The notes below the pieces were generated by a model. The model saw only the letters and a list, made by a program, of their open reading frames with translations. It was not told where the DNA came from and made no database searches. Below, piece after piece: positions 8,392 to 16,683 of a stretch of 36,138 nt of DNA. The translations under genes and the position numbers were made by a program. This DNA comes from Eubacteriales bacterium (GTDB lineage: Bacteria > Bacillota > Clostridia > Lachnospirales > Lachnospiraceae): NCBI GenBank assembly GCA_030531555.1, contig JAUNNI010000025.1:1-36138 (forward strand), read 5' to 3'. The stretch's first letter is position 1; every line of letters begins with the position of its first letter.

Positions 8392-10700
8392 TCTTTTTTC
8401 TCCTGCATGGCTCTCCATACGCGTTCCGGTGTCATTGGAAGTTCATGTAACATGACACCAGTTGCATTAAAAATGGCATCTGCAATGGCTGGAGGTGGAG
8501 TATTGATAACAATTTCCCCAATACTTTTTGCACCAAATGGTCCTGTTGGCTCATAGCTGGCACGGAAATCCACGGAAATCTCCGGAATATCAAGACGGGT
8601 AGGAATTTTGTATTGCATAAAGTTTCTAAGACGATTGTTTCCTTTTTCATTGTAGCTCTGGTTTTCGTACAATGCCATACCAACCCCCTGCATGATTCCG
8701 CCTTCCGTCTGAACAGTTGCAAGGTTTGGATTCACAACGGTACCACAATCGACACAAGTTGCATAATTGAGAGGAATTACTTTTCCTGTCATAGGATCCA
8801 GATCAATTTCTACCATACCCACCATGTATGGAGGTGGAGAAACCGGACTGCCTCCGCCCTCTGTCACACTCTGCCATCCAGAAAGACCTCCCTGCATGTT
8901 ATTGGCAATATCCTTTAAAGTAATCTCTTTGCCATCTTTTACAGAAGTAAATGTTTTTCCATCAAATTCGATTTCTTCTTTGGCACATTCCAGGTCTTTT
9001 GCAGCACGATCGATCAGATTGCTTCTTAATTTTTGGCATGCCTTTACTACAGCATTTCCAGTCAGATAAGTTGTGGAAGATGCATAGGAACCAGAATCAT
9101 ATGGGGAAGTATCAGTATCTACTCCAAAAGTAACAATATCATCCACATCGCATTCTAAGATATCTGCTGCCATCTGGGCAAGGATCGTATCACTTCCGGT
9201 ACCCATATCCGTACTTCCTACCAATAAGCTATAGAATCCATCATCATTGATCTTGATGGTAACATTGGCCTCATCCACAAAGCTGATACAGCTTCCCTGC
9301 ATGGCCATGGCAACACCAACGCTTCGGATATGTCCATCTGGCATGACTTTGGAAGGATATTTTTCGTCCCAACCAATCATTTCTTTACAGCGTTCCATAC
9401 ACTGGTCAAGGGCACAGGCATTGGCTGTTTCATTGAAATAAGCTGGCATCAGCTCTCCTTCATGGAGCATGTTCTTTTCACGAATGGTAACCGGATCGAT
9501 TCCCAAACGTGCAGCCATAAGATTTACGGTACTTTCCAAAGCAAAAATACCCTGTGGCGCACCATATCCACGGAAAGCACCGGCACTTGGCTGATTACTA
9601 TAAACAGTATGGGCAATAAAACGACAGGCTTCGAATTTTCCTCCATAAAGTGGAATGGATTTATGGCCGGCAAGACCAATGGTCGTTGGTCCATGTTCTC
9701 CATAAGCACCTGTGTTCGATAATACATTCATCTCGATGGCACGGATGGTACCATCTTTCATAGCACCAAGCTTCACATCCACGCTCATCTCATGACGGGC
9801 GCTTCCGATTACCATGGTTTCTTCTCTGGTATAAATAATCTTACTTGGTTTTCCAGTCAGCCAGGTAACAACTGCAGGGAAACGTTCACAAACTGCTGTC
9901 TGTTTAGCACCAAATCCTCCGCCAATACGAGGTTTGATGACACGGATTTTACTCTTTGGAATACCAAGGGCATTGGCCATATCTCTTCTGACATGGAATG
10001 GAACCTGTGTGGAAGAAACGATAACAAGTCTTCCATAAGTATCCATGTAGCAGTATGTCTGGAAAGTTTCCATCATAGACTGCTGATTCTGAATGGTATG
10101 ATAAGATTCTTCTATGACTTCATCACACTCTTTGAAAATCTCATCCACATCACCAACAGCCATTTCTTCACTATATATACAATTTCGTTTGTTATCTCCG
10201 TGACTCCAGTCACTTTCACTCCAATCCTCTTCCGGATGGATGATAATTTCATTATCTAGTGCTTCTCGGTAATCTAAGATTGCCGGAAGGATGTCATATT
10301 CTACTTTGATTAATTTCAGGGCTTTTAATGCTGCTTTTTCTGTATCTGCTGCAACGATGGCAACTTCATCACCCACACAGCGAATATGCTGATCTAAAAT
10401 ATAACGGTCATAAGGAGATGCTTCCAGATAAGTCTGACCTGCCTGAGTAAAACGATGCTGTGGAACATCTTTGTAGGTTAAAACACATTCTACACCAGGC
10501 ACAAGCTTCGCTTTGGAAGTATCAATAGAGCGAATCATGGCATGAGCATGTGGGGAACGTAAAATCTTAATAATCAGGCAATCGTCTGGTGCCAGGTCAT
10601 CACAATAAACCGGCTTTCCGGTTACCAATGCTTTGGCATCTTTCTTTACAATCGACTGACCAACATATTTTCCAGGTTCCAGGGAGTCGGGTCTTCTCAT
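8388..10700 (-). CDS. Selenium-dependent molybdenum hydroxylase (xanthine-dehydrogenase-like), molybdopterin subunit
   Basis: A 770-residue large subunit of the xanthine oxidase family, which hydroxylates purines or related heterocycles at an MCD-Mo centre. Family motifs are present in order: the small-domain GKPVYCDDLAP near residue 30, the Moco loop RIGGGFGAKQTA, substrate-site arginine motif GAFRGYGAPQG, Q-rich GSTDMGTGSDTI, and the catalytic glutamate in GPFGAKSIGEIV near the C-terminus. The purine transporter/xpt operon and the yqeB-yqeC-selD genes identify it as the selenium-dependent type, in which a labile Se ligand on Mo is needed; substrate is probably xanthine or hypoxanthine but unproven. 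The start at 10700 overlaps the previous stop as ATGA and has AAAGGAG; an earlier in-frame ATG at 10730 lies inside the upstream gene. Confidence 0.9.
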   Translation of the reverse strand: MRRPDSLEPGKYVGQSIVKKDAKALVTGKPVYCDDLAPDDCLIIKILRSPHAHAMIRSIDTSKAKLVPGVECVLTYKDVPQHRFTQAGQTYLEASPYDRYILDQHIRCVGDEVAIVAADTEKAALKALKLIKVEYDILPAILDYREALDNEIIIHPEEDWSESDWSHGDNKRNCIYSEEMAVGDVDEIFKECDEVIEESYHTIQNQQSMMETFQTYCYMDTYGRLVIVSSTQVPFHVRRDMANALGIPKSKIRVIKPRIGGGFGAKQTAVCERFPAVVTWLTGKPSKIIYTREETMVIGSARHEMSVDVKLGAMKDGTIRAIEMNVLSNTGAYGEHGPTTIGLAGHKSIPLYGGKFEACRFIAHTVYSNQPSAGAFRGYGAPQGIFALESTVNLMAARLGIDPVTIREKNMLHEGELMPAYFNETANACALDQCMERCKEMIGWDEKYPSKVMPDGHIRSVGVAMAMQGSCISFVDEANVTIKINDDGFYSLLVGSTDMGTGSDTILAQMAADILECDVDDIVTFGVDTDTSPYDSGSYASSTTYLTGNAVVKACQKLRSNLIDRAAKDLECAKEEIEFDGKTFTSVKDGKEITLKDIANNMQGGLSGWQSVTEGGGSPVSPPPYMVGMVEIDLDPMTGKVIPLNYATCVDCGTVVNPNLATVQTEGGIMQGVGMALYENQSYNEKGNNRLRNFMQYKIPTRLDIPEISVDFRASYEPTGPFGAKSIGEIVINTPPPAIADAIFNATGVMLHELPMTPERVWRAMQEKKD

Positions 10701-11161
10701 GACTGTTTCTCCTTTCTGTATTCCATCCATTTGTGAATCGCACGCATGTGACTGCTAAAACCAGTACAACGGCATAAATTACCTGCTAAATATTCTTTGA
10801 TCTCATCATCCGATGGATCATTTAATTCTCTCGCCATGGCAAGCAGATTCATAATAAAACCAGGGTTACAGAAACCACATTGTTCTCCACCTTCTCTGGC
10901 AAGGAACATACCGAATTCTTCCGCTTCTTCCTGCAAACCTTCCAATGTAGTAATCTCATGTCCATTTGCTCTTGCCGCAAGAGTGTTGCAGCTAAGAATT
11001 GGTTTTCCATCAAACCATACCGTACAAAGTCCACAGTTTGAAGTCTCACAACCACGTTTTACACTCTTACAATGATGTGCTCTGCAAAAATCAAGAAGGA
11101 GCAGGTCTGGCTCGATGGATTCCATAATCATTTTTCCATTTAATTTAATTTTAACTTCCAT
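10697..11161 (-). CDS. Molybdenum hydroxylase [2Fe-2S] subunit
   Basis: A 154-residue small subunit carrying two [2Fe-2S] clusters that pass electrons from Mo to FAD. The plant-ferredoxin-type cluster uses C38, C43, C46 and C58 (RGCETSNCGLC and C58). The second, helical domain has C95-x2-C98 (QCGFCNPGF) and C130-x-C132 (LCRCTGF). All eight ligands are present and the length is normal. It sits three bases after the FAD subunit stop and overlaps the molybdopterin subunit start by 4 bases, so the three subunits should be made in step. Confidence 0.93.
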   Translation of the reverse strand: MEVKIKLNGKMIMESIEPDLLLLDFCRAHHCKSVKRGCETSNCGLCTVWFDGKPILSCNTLAARANGHEITTLEGLQEEAEEFGMFLAREGGEQCGFCNPGFIMNLLAMARELNDPSDDEIKEYLAGNLCRCTGFSSHMRAIHKWMEYRKEKQS

Positions 11162-11164
11162 AGA

Positions 11165-11932
11165 TTATTTCTCCTCCTCTAATTCTTTTACTGCTCTGCG
11201 AATCAATACATCTGCAAGCATTTTGCGATAATCTGCAGAAGCACGAATGTTGCTGGAATAGTTTAATTCCTGTGCTTTTTTGATCAGTTCCTCCACATTG
11301 TCTGCCTCGATCGCAAGAGCTAAAGCCGGACGGGCACCCACCGCTGCACGGTAGATTCCATCCTTCTTGCTTACGGAAGCTGTCAGTACTGGAAAATCAG
11401 TTTCGGTATTTCGGAAAGACTGATAAGCCACTTTTCTGGCATCCTTTTTCACATGAATGGCAACCAAAATACTGTTATCTCTCTTTTGCTTACAAAAATC
11501 AGCTAGCGGAAGGAAAATAGATTCTTCCTTTCCAACCCACAATTCCACCTGACTGTCCAGGGAAAGAAGGAGGGTTAGCGGATCGGAGAAACCAGGACGC
11601 AGCCATACAGATCCACCCATGGTTGCGCAGTTTCTAAACTGGATTCCCACAATGTGTCTCATACTTTCTTTTGGCGCGTTGCAAAAATACTGGTTCAGTC
11701 CCTCATGGGTTTCAAATTGACGAAGGCTCACCATCGCTCCAATGATGAATTCTTCTTCAGTTTCTTCAATCTTATCTAAGTGTAAATCAGTAAGATCGAT
11801 GACGCTTGCCACATTGGCAGAACTCATCTTCATCCATCCCATGCCACCTAAGACACGATTGCTTCGTTTTTGATTGGCAGTCCATGCTTCCTGCAAAGTC
11901 TTCACTTTCAGGTATTCTCTGATTGTAATCAC
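11165..11932 (-). CDS. Molybdenum hydroxylase FAD-binding subunit
   Basis: A 255-residue FAD subunit of the CoxM/XdhB type, slightly shorter than typical (about 280-290). A family-like glycine-rich FAD segment is seen in NQKRSNRVLGGMGWMKMS near the N-terminus, and FRNCATMGGSVWLRPGFSDP provides the second flavin contact (usual form NxATxGGNxxxxxPxSD). The C-terminal CO_deh_flav_C domain covers about residues 160-250. It would pass electrons to NAD or a ferredoxin. The gene begins with GTG at 11932, preceded by AGGAG. It is the first of the three structural genes and follows yqeB after a 117-base gap with a palindrome. Confidence 0.88.
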   Translation of the reverse strand: MITIREYLKVKTLQEAWTANQKRSNRVLGGMGWMKMSSANVASVIDLTDLHLDKIEETEEEFIIGAMVSLRQFETHEGLNQYFCNAPKESMRHIVGIQFRNCATMGGSVWLRPGFSDPLTLLLSLDSQVELWVGKEESIFLPLADFCKQKRDNSILVAIHVKKDARKVAYQSFRNTETDFPVLTASVSKKDGIYRAAVGARPALALAIEADNVEELIKKAQELNYSSNIRASADYRKMLADVLIRRAVKELEEEK

Positions 11933-11988
11933 GGAATCTGTCTCCTTTTCTTCATAATCATTTTTTCTTAATGTGTTTTTATTATTTT

Positions 11989-12006
11989 ACTTATCTTCAG
12001 ATAAGT
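11989..12006. promoter_or_regulatory. 18-bp palindrome upstream of the hydroxylase structural genes
   Basis: ACTTATCT-TC-AGATAAGT is a perfect 8-bp-arm inverted repeat in the very AT-rich gap between yqeB and the FAD subunit. No T-run follows it, so an operator is more likely than a terminator. A second short repeat (TTCTTT-A-AAAGAA) lies at 12035-12047. No confident -35/-10 pair was found. Confidence 0.4.
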
Positions 12007-12049
12007 ATATATCCTAATTTATATATATATCATATTCTTTAAAAGAAAT

Positions 12050-12838
12050 CTATCCTAACGATAAATGAAGGATGGCTTCCAATACGCCTCCACCAATCGC
12101 TCTGGCCTTATCACTGACCGTATCACAATGCTCCACGGAACATCTTGGATCCACATCACCGGCTTTCATACCTGCGCTAACAGGGACTCCAGCTTGTAAA
12201 AGTCCACGAACAACGCCAGGAATCTGACTGATCATAGGCTCTCCATCCACATAACCGCAGACATCCCCTTTTTTAACTACAGCACCGATTTCTGATGCAG
12301 GCTCAAAAAGACCTGCACAAGGAGCTCGTAATATTCTCTCTTTTGTATATCCGCCAATATCACCCGGTACTCCGGTGTTAGCAATGGCAGATCCCTCATA
12401 GATACATTTTCCAAGATAATGGCCTCGCTTGGTCTCCACCACACAATGGCAATCCTGCCCTGCCGTAAAACCAGGGCCAACTCCAATAACAATTGGAGCA
12501 TCCTCAATCCTTGTTCCAAGATTCTTTTTGGCGATGATGGCATCCACCAGAACATCTGCTTGATATTCCTTTATTATTTTCGCTTCAGGATCCACAAGCA
12601 CCGCAAGATCTCCGTCATGCAAACACTCTTGTATTTCTTTAAAGTTATGACATAATCTGCCGTGAGTCGATTCGACGGTCACTTTATTTTCATAGATGGC
12701 TCTGGAAAATGATACGGTACGTCTTACTGCAGTGGGAACCGGCAAATCTGTCATGACAACAGAAAAACCGCACTGATGAAGTCGGCAGGCAATGCCACTT
12801 GCCAGATCTCCTGCTCCTTTAATTAATACTTTTTTCAT
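12050..12838 (-). CDS. yqeB: Selenium-dependent molybdenum hydroxylase system protein YqeB
   Basis: A 262-residue YqeB/EF2563-family protein, found almost only with selenium-dependent molybdenum hydroxylases. It begins MKKVLIKGAGDLASGIACRL, a Rossmann-type nucleotide-binding start, and contains the family stretch GVGPGFTAGQDCHCVVETKR with a conserved Cys-x-Cys, followed by NTGVPGDIGGYTKERI. The exact reaction is not established; a role in forming or inserting the labile selenium at the Mo centre is inferred from gene context in many genomes. It follows yqeC by 63 bases, with GAAGGA upstream of the ATG. Confidence 0.9.
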   Translation of the reverse strand: MKKVLIKGAGDLASGIACRLHQCGFSVVMTDLPVPTAVRRTVSFSRAIYENKVTVESTHGRLCHNFKEIQECLHDGDLAVLVDPEAKIIKEYQADVLVDAIIAKKNLGTRIEDAPIVIGVGPGFTAGQDCHCVVETKRGHYLGKCIYEGSAIANTGVPGDIGGYTKERILRAPCAGLFEPASEIGAVVKKGDVCGYVDGEPMISQIPGVVRGLLQAGVPVSAGMKAGDVDPRCSVEHCDTVSDKARAIGGGVLEAILHLSLG

Positions 12839-12901
12839 CGATTTTGTCCTTCATTGAATACTTTCTTATTGATTTCTTCCTTATCAAATCTATTTTCCTT
12901 C

Positions 12902-13627
12902 TCATATTTCATAAGAAGTCATAAGGCAAATGATTTCTTCCGGTAGAAAAGATTGAATCTTTTTTCCAATCTCTATCTTTGTTTCATCATCCGCCTGATT
13001 TAAAATCACAGCATATCGACGGTCTCCAACGCCTTTTTTTAAACCCATCTCACTGAGAATGATTTTTGCCGCATCCTCTTCTGTAAAAAAATCTGAAGAT
13101 TTCTTATGCAAAAAATTGCACACAAGCGACCTACGATGTGAAACCTGTCCGATTGGTTTCCCAATGCCAGATAATCCCATAACAGCGATTACAAGGTCCG
13201 TTTTTTCCGTAATTACCGGCTCATGGGAGGCAGGAATTTTCACTGGAAGTCCATGACTACCATCGGCCTCAATGAGCAAGTAATCGCATTGCTTTTTCAG
13301 ATCATCCGGTTTCTCTACAGGACCCAGTTTTCCTTCTTCCTTTTCAAGGCCGATACATTGAACCCCTTTGGGAAGCGTTTCCTCAAATGGTTTGATGCGA
13401 GTCGTCGTTGTCATAATGACTTTATACGCTTCCTGACCTTCCTTCATCGTAACAAGTTCTTTGGCCATTTGAAGCATGGTGGAGGTCTTGCCACCGCCAC
13501 CCACCAGACTGGTAATCTTACCTGGAAGGATATAATCTGTGATTCTATCTATTATTTTATATGTTATTTGATTAGATAACATATTATTTTTATTATCTTT
13601 AACTATCACATATCTCAATCGGCTCAT
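12902..13627 (-). CDS. yqeC: Selenium-dependent hydroxylase accessory protein YqeC
   Basis: A 241-residue YqeC-family protein. It has a P-loop, ITSLVGGGGKTSTMLQMAK, near residue 40 and a DGSHGLPVKIPASHEPVI segment typical of the family, so it probably binds and hydrolyses a nucleotide. Its role in Se-Mo hydroxylase maturation is known only from genomic association. The start at 13627 overlaps the previous stop as ATGA. The first 15 codons are AT-rich and do not resemble the family, so ATG at 13582 is an alternative start, though it has no ribosome site. Confidence 0.88.
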   Translation of the reverse strand: MSRLRYVIVKDNKNNMLSNQITYKIIDRITDYILPGKITSLVGGGGKTSTMLQMAKELVTMKEGQEAYKVIMTTTTRIKPFEETLPKGVQCIGLEKEEGKLGPVEKPDDLKKQCDYLLIEADGSHGLPVKIPASHEPVITEKTDLVIAVMGLSGIGKPIGQVSHRRSLVCNFLHKKSSDFFTEEDAAKIILSEMGLKKGVGDRRYAVILNQADDETKIEIGKKIQSFLPEEIICLMTSYEI

Positions 13628-14535
13628 AAATCCTGAATCAACACTTTCATACTGCCACCACAGATCATACCTTGATCTGCACTATCCTTGTTGGTCATAT
13701 CCACAGAAAGCATTTTCTTTCTACCACTGCCAATCATTGGAAGCGCTTCTTTGATTGCAATATTTTCTGCAAGACCACCTCCGATGGTTCCAGTCGCCAC
13801 ATTGTTCTTATCAAGAGCCATAAAGCAGCCGGATTTGACCGGTGTAGAACCTTTTGTTTCATATACCAATAATAAGGCTTTTGGAATCTCTTTTTCTACC
13901 AGTTCACGCAAGACATTCTCATGGAAGGTTTCTTCTTGAAACAGTCCGGATACTTCTTCTTTTCGCAGATCGATTCTGCGAGTTTTTATCATTTCCGCTA
14001 CGATGGATACGGCAATTTCTTCCACAGTAAGGGCTCCAATCTCTAATCCGATTGGGGTGTGAATCTGCTCTAACAAGCTTGCGTCAAATCCTTCTTCTCT
14101 CATCTGCGAAAGCAAGGCAGTAGTTCTTCGCTTGGAGCCAAGCAGCCCTACATAGGCTGGCATCTCACCTGACAGAATTCCCTGGATGCATTCTTTATCA
14201 TAATGATGACCCCTTGTGATAATTGCCACATAATCCGATGCATGAAGGGAAAGTCCCTTGATGGCATTGGAGAATTCATCACAGATTACCTGAACAGCCT
14301 CTGGAAAACGATCCTCATTGGCGAAAAATGGACGATCATCTATCACGATCACCTGAAAATCTACCATGGTTGCCAAAGTACATAATGCCTTGGCAATGTG
14401 TCCACCACCGAGAAGAATTAAACGCTCTTTTGGTCGAAAAACTCGAGTGTATATCCTATCTTCAATTTCAAAATTCATGGATGCAATTCTGCCTTCTTTC
14501 GTTTCCTGAAAGACTCTTTCCAGTTCTTTTTTCAA
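13624..14535 (-). CDS. XdhC/CoxI-family molybdenum-enzyme maturation protein
   Basis: A 303-residue XdhC-family protein. The first part contains a Rossmann core, RLILLGGGHIAKALC, followed by VIVIDDRPFFANEDRFP, which binds a nucleotide or cofactor. GLEIGALTVEEIAVSIVAEMI is a hallmark of the family. The C-terminal part has GSTPVKSGCFMALDKNNV and TGTIGGGLAE, which is the XdhC/CoxI N-terminal domain placed after the Rossmann domain, as in the EF2563-type arrangement. XdhC binds Moco, promotes its sulfuration and inserts it into xanthine dehydrogenase; here the incoming ligand may be selenium. I chose TTG at 14535 (AAAGGA upstream). A GTG at 14574, directly after the DUF3343 stop, extends the frame but lacks a ribosome site. 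Confidence 0.85.
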   Translation of the reverse strand: MKKELERVFQETKEGRIASMNFEIEDRIYTRVFRPKERLILLGGGHIAKALCTLATMVDFQVIVIDDRPFFANEDRFPEAVQVICDEFSNAIKGLSLHASDYVAIITRGHHYDKECIQGILSGEMPAYVGLLGSKRRTTALLSQMREEGFDASLLEQIHTPIGLEIGALTVEEIAVSIVAEMIKTRRIDLRKEEVSGLFQEETFHENVLRELVEKEIPKALLLVYETKGSTPVKSGCFMALDKNNVATGTIGGGLAENIAIKEALPMIGSGRKKMLSVDMTNKDSADQGMICGGSMKVLIQDL

Positions 14536-14574
14536 AATATCATCCTTTCGCAAGATTTGATTGTTTCTTGTCAC

Positions 14575-14811
14575 TTATATTCTAACAGTTACAACCTTCT
14601 CAAAATTGATTCCCAATTCGTCCAATGCTTCTTTTTGTGCCATATAATCTTCCGGCAGAATCCTCCATGCCAGACCACAGCCTGCTGTAATCTGGGTTGG
14701 CACAGGAATTAATCGTCCAGGAATCTGCTGCTGTTCACATTTATGCTCCATGGACATGGCCTCCGTTGTGGTACGGAAGGTAATTACCACATAATCTCTA
14801 CGTTCTCTCAT
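14575..14811 (-). CDS. DUF3343 protein (putative Se/S carrier)
   Basis: A 78-residue protein of the DUF3343 family, which is repeatedly found beside selD, yedF and selenium hydroxylase genes. The sequence has the family pattern of an N-terminal beta strand (YVVITFRTTTEAM), a central PGRLIPVP and AGCGLAWRI with a conserved cysteine that could carry sulfur or selenium as a persulfide or perselenide. A carrier role is inferred from context. The ATG lies two bases after the yedF stop. Confidence 0.8.
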   Translation of the reverse strand: MRERRDYVVITFRTTTEAMSMEHKCEQQQIPGRLIPVPTQITAGCGLAWRILPEDYMAQKEALDELGINFEKVVTVRI

Positions 14812-14813
14812 AT

Positions 14814-15437
14814 TTATGGTTTGATGATCAGGTCTGCCTGCATCATTTTCTCAACAATCACATACATATTGGTTACGCCACCAACTTTTAGTTCTTCCGA
14901 TAAACCATAGTGGTTAAGGCAAGTACCACAAGTTAAGATTTCAACGCCCTGTGCTTCTAAAGATTTTAAATCTTCCATGATCGGGCCTTCTTTACAGCTT
15001 ACTTTTGCTCCTCCATTATAGAAAAGCATACAAGCTGGAAGCTCATCCTGTTCCGTAAGAGCATAGATAAAGGATTTCATTAAGGCTTCTCCAAGCTTAG
15101 GATCTCCTTCTCCCATACAATCCGATGAGATGACAACTAAAGTATTTTTCTTACGAGCATCTGGAATACATACCACAGGTTCTTCCTTTTCTACGGTTTC
15201 CACAGTTTCTGTACCACCAATTACCATGGTTACTTTATATTTCTGCTCTTCTAATTTTTCAGAAGATACACCATAGCCTTTTTGATTGGCCATCTTGGTA
15301 AGATTCTGTACAGCAATTTCATTATCAACCAGTGTCTCAACACTTCCGCCCTCTGCACCTAATTCTTTAATTGCATTTTTTGTCTTTACCACTGGGATTG
15401 GACAAGCATCTCCCATGGCATCTACGAATTTATTCAT
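14814..15437 (-). CDS. yedF: Selenium metabolism protein YedF
   Basis: A 207-residue two-domain protein. The N-terminal TusA/SirA-like domain has the CPxP motif at C12 ([13 protein letters not shown]), which in TusA relays sulfur as a persulfide. The C-terminal DsrE-like domain contains [16 protein letters not shown] with two cysteines. This fusion is the YedF family, found with SelD, and is thought to pass selenium. The start overlaps the SelD stop by 8 bases and uses AGGAG inside selD. Confidence 0.9.
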   Translation of the reverse strand: MNKFVDAMGDACPIPVVKTKNAIKELGAEGGSVETLVDNEIAVQNLTKMANQKGYGVSSEKLEEQKYKVTMVIGGTETVETVEKEEPVVCIPDARKKNTLVVISSDCMGEGDPKLGEALMKSFIYALTEQDELPACMLFYNGGAKVSCKEGPIMEDLKSLEAQGVEILTCGTCLNHYGLSEELKVGGVTNMYVIVEKMMQADLIIKP

Positions 15438-16491
15438 TGTTTTCTCCTACTTTTACCATAATCTCTTTTTTATCCGGGTCAAAATCCAATAGTTTTCCAA
15501 CCATTGCTGCCGGCAAACCTGCATTTCTTAACTCTTTCACAAGTTCTTTCGCATCTTCTTTCTTTACCGCCATCAAAAGGCCACCGGATGTCTGAGGATC
15601 CAGTAATACTTCTTCCATGGCAAAGGAAATGCCTTGAAAATCCACAAATTCTTCGGTATAGTTTCGATTTCTTTGTCCTGCAGCAGTCAGTAAAAACTCA
15701 TCCGCATGGATCAGTGCTTCCTTCATGATTGGCACCTGATCGGCCCAAACTTCTGCTGCCAGCTTTCCGTCTAACATCTCATGAAGATGTCCCAAAAAAC
15801 TAAAACCGGTAACATCTGTACAGGCATGAATTTCATAGTTATGAGCAATCTCCGCTGCATATTTATTCAATGTGGTCATGGATGCAACGGCCTCCTCCAT
15901 GGCTTCCACGGACGCTTCACCGACACGGTTGGCAGTACAGATAATTCCCACACCCAACTTTTTGGTAAGAATTAAATAATCCCCTGCTTTTCCCTGATTA
16001 TTCGCAAGAACAGATGCCGGATCAACCACACCCATAACAGATAAACCGTATTTTACGCTGTCATCGGCAATGGAGTGACCTCCTACCAGACTTCCACCAG
16101 CCTCGATCACTTTCTCAGAACCGCCTCGCATGATCTCCCCTAAAATGTTCAGATCCATTTTCTCTGGAAAACATACGATATTAAGCGCAGTTTTCACCTG
16201 ACCACCCATGGCATAGATATCGCTTAATGCATTGGTTGCCGCAATCTTACCAAAGGTATAAGGATCGTCTACCATTGGTGGGAAGAAATCCAAAGTCTGC
16301 ACAATGGCCGTATGATCATCAATCTGATAAACCGCTGCATCATCTTTACTGTCATAACCAATCAGCAGCATCGGATCCGGTTCCCCCTTTGGAAGCTTTG
16401 ATAATACCCTACTCAAAACACCTGCTCCAAGCTTGGCGGTACATCCTCCACCTCTACAAAATGTCATAGGACTTTCCACTTGTTTCTCCAT
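15430..16491 (-). CDS. selD: Selenide, water dikinase (selenophosphate synthetase)
   Basis: A 353-residue SelD that makes selenophosphate from selenide and ATP. The N-terminal catalytic loop is [12 protein letters not shown], with C17 and K20 at the positions of the essential Cys and Lys of E. coli SelD; this is a cysteine, not a selenocysteine, form. ATP/Mg motifs include [34 protein letters not shown] and [17 protein letters not shown]. The start at 16491 follows AAAGGAG; an in-frame ATG 29 codons earlier lies within the leader and is rejected. It heads the selenium hydroxylase operon. No selA, selB or tRNA-Sec gene is in the window. Confidence 0.95.
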   Translation of the reverse strand: MEKQVESPMTFCRGGGCTAKLGAGVLSRVLSKLPKGEPDPMLLIGYDSKDDAAVYQIDDHTAIVQTLDFFPPMVDDPYTFGKIAATNALSDIYAMGGQVKTALNIVCFPEKMDLNILGEIMRGGSEKVIEAGGSLVGGHSIADDSVKYGLSVMGVVDPASVLANNQGKAGDYLILTKKLGVGIICTANRVGEASVEAMEEAVASMTTLNKYAAEIAHNYEIHACTDVTGFSFLGHLHEMLDGKLAAEVWADQVPIMKEALIHADEFLLTAAGQRNRNYTEEFVDFQGISFAMEEVLLDPQTSGGLLMAVKKEDAKELVKELRNAGLPAAMVGKLLDFDPDKKEIMVKVGENNE

Positions 16492-16503
16492 GTTCTCTCC
16501 TTT

Positions 16504-16546
16504 TACATCATTTTTTCTAAATCTACCCCACGATAAAAATGATGTA
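16504..16546 (-). repeat. Long inverted repeat in the selD leader
   Basis: TACATCATTTTT and AAAAATGATGTA are perfect 12-bp arms separated by 19 bases with a G-rich centre (GTGGGGTAG on the minus strand). The 3' arm directly abuts the selD ribosome site (AAAGGAG). As RNA it could form a stem next to, but not covering, the ribosome site. As DNA it could be an operator. No T-run follows. Confidence 0.55.
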
Positions 16547-16559
16547 TTTGCAAAAACGC

Positions 16560-16595
16560 AAAAAGAGACCGAATCCATAAAGAATTCGATCTCTT
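16560..16595 (-). terminator. Terminator between moaC and selD, possibly a selD-leader attenuator
   Basis: On the minus strand AAGAGATCGAATTC and GGATTCGGTCTCTT pair over 14 bp (two G-U pairs) with a 5-base loop, then TTTTT. It ends the riboswitch-controlled Moco operon (88 bases after moaC). Because a strong promoter match lies between moaC and this hairpin, it may also sit in the 5' leader of selD. Confidence 0.8.
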
Positions 16596-16618
16596 ACGCA
16601 GTCACTTCTTTCTATAAT

Positions 16619-16647
16619 ATTATATAGAAGTTTTCCCATAATTTCAA
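16619..16647 (-). promoter_or_regulatory. Putative promoter of the selD operon
   Basis: Minus-strand TTGAAA (16647-16642), 17-base spacer, perfect TATAAT (16624-16619). A transcript from here would start near 16612 and run through the terminator hairpin and inverted repeat before selD. Confidence 0.55.
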
Positions 16648-16683
16648 CTGTAAATTATCATATCATTTTATCAAATATATGAG

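Noticed and set aside
15430-16491. SelD as a selenoprotein
   Set aside because: The catalytic position is an ordinary Cys codon (C17) and no in-frame TGA occurs.
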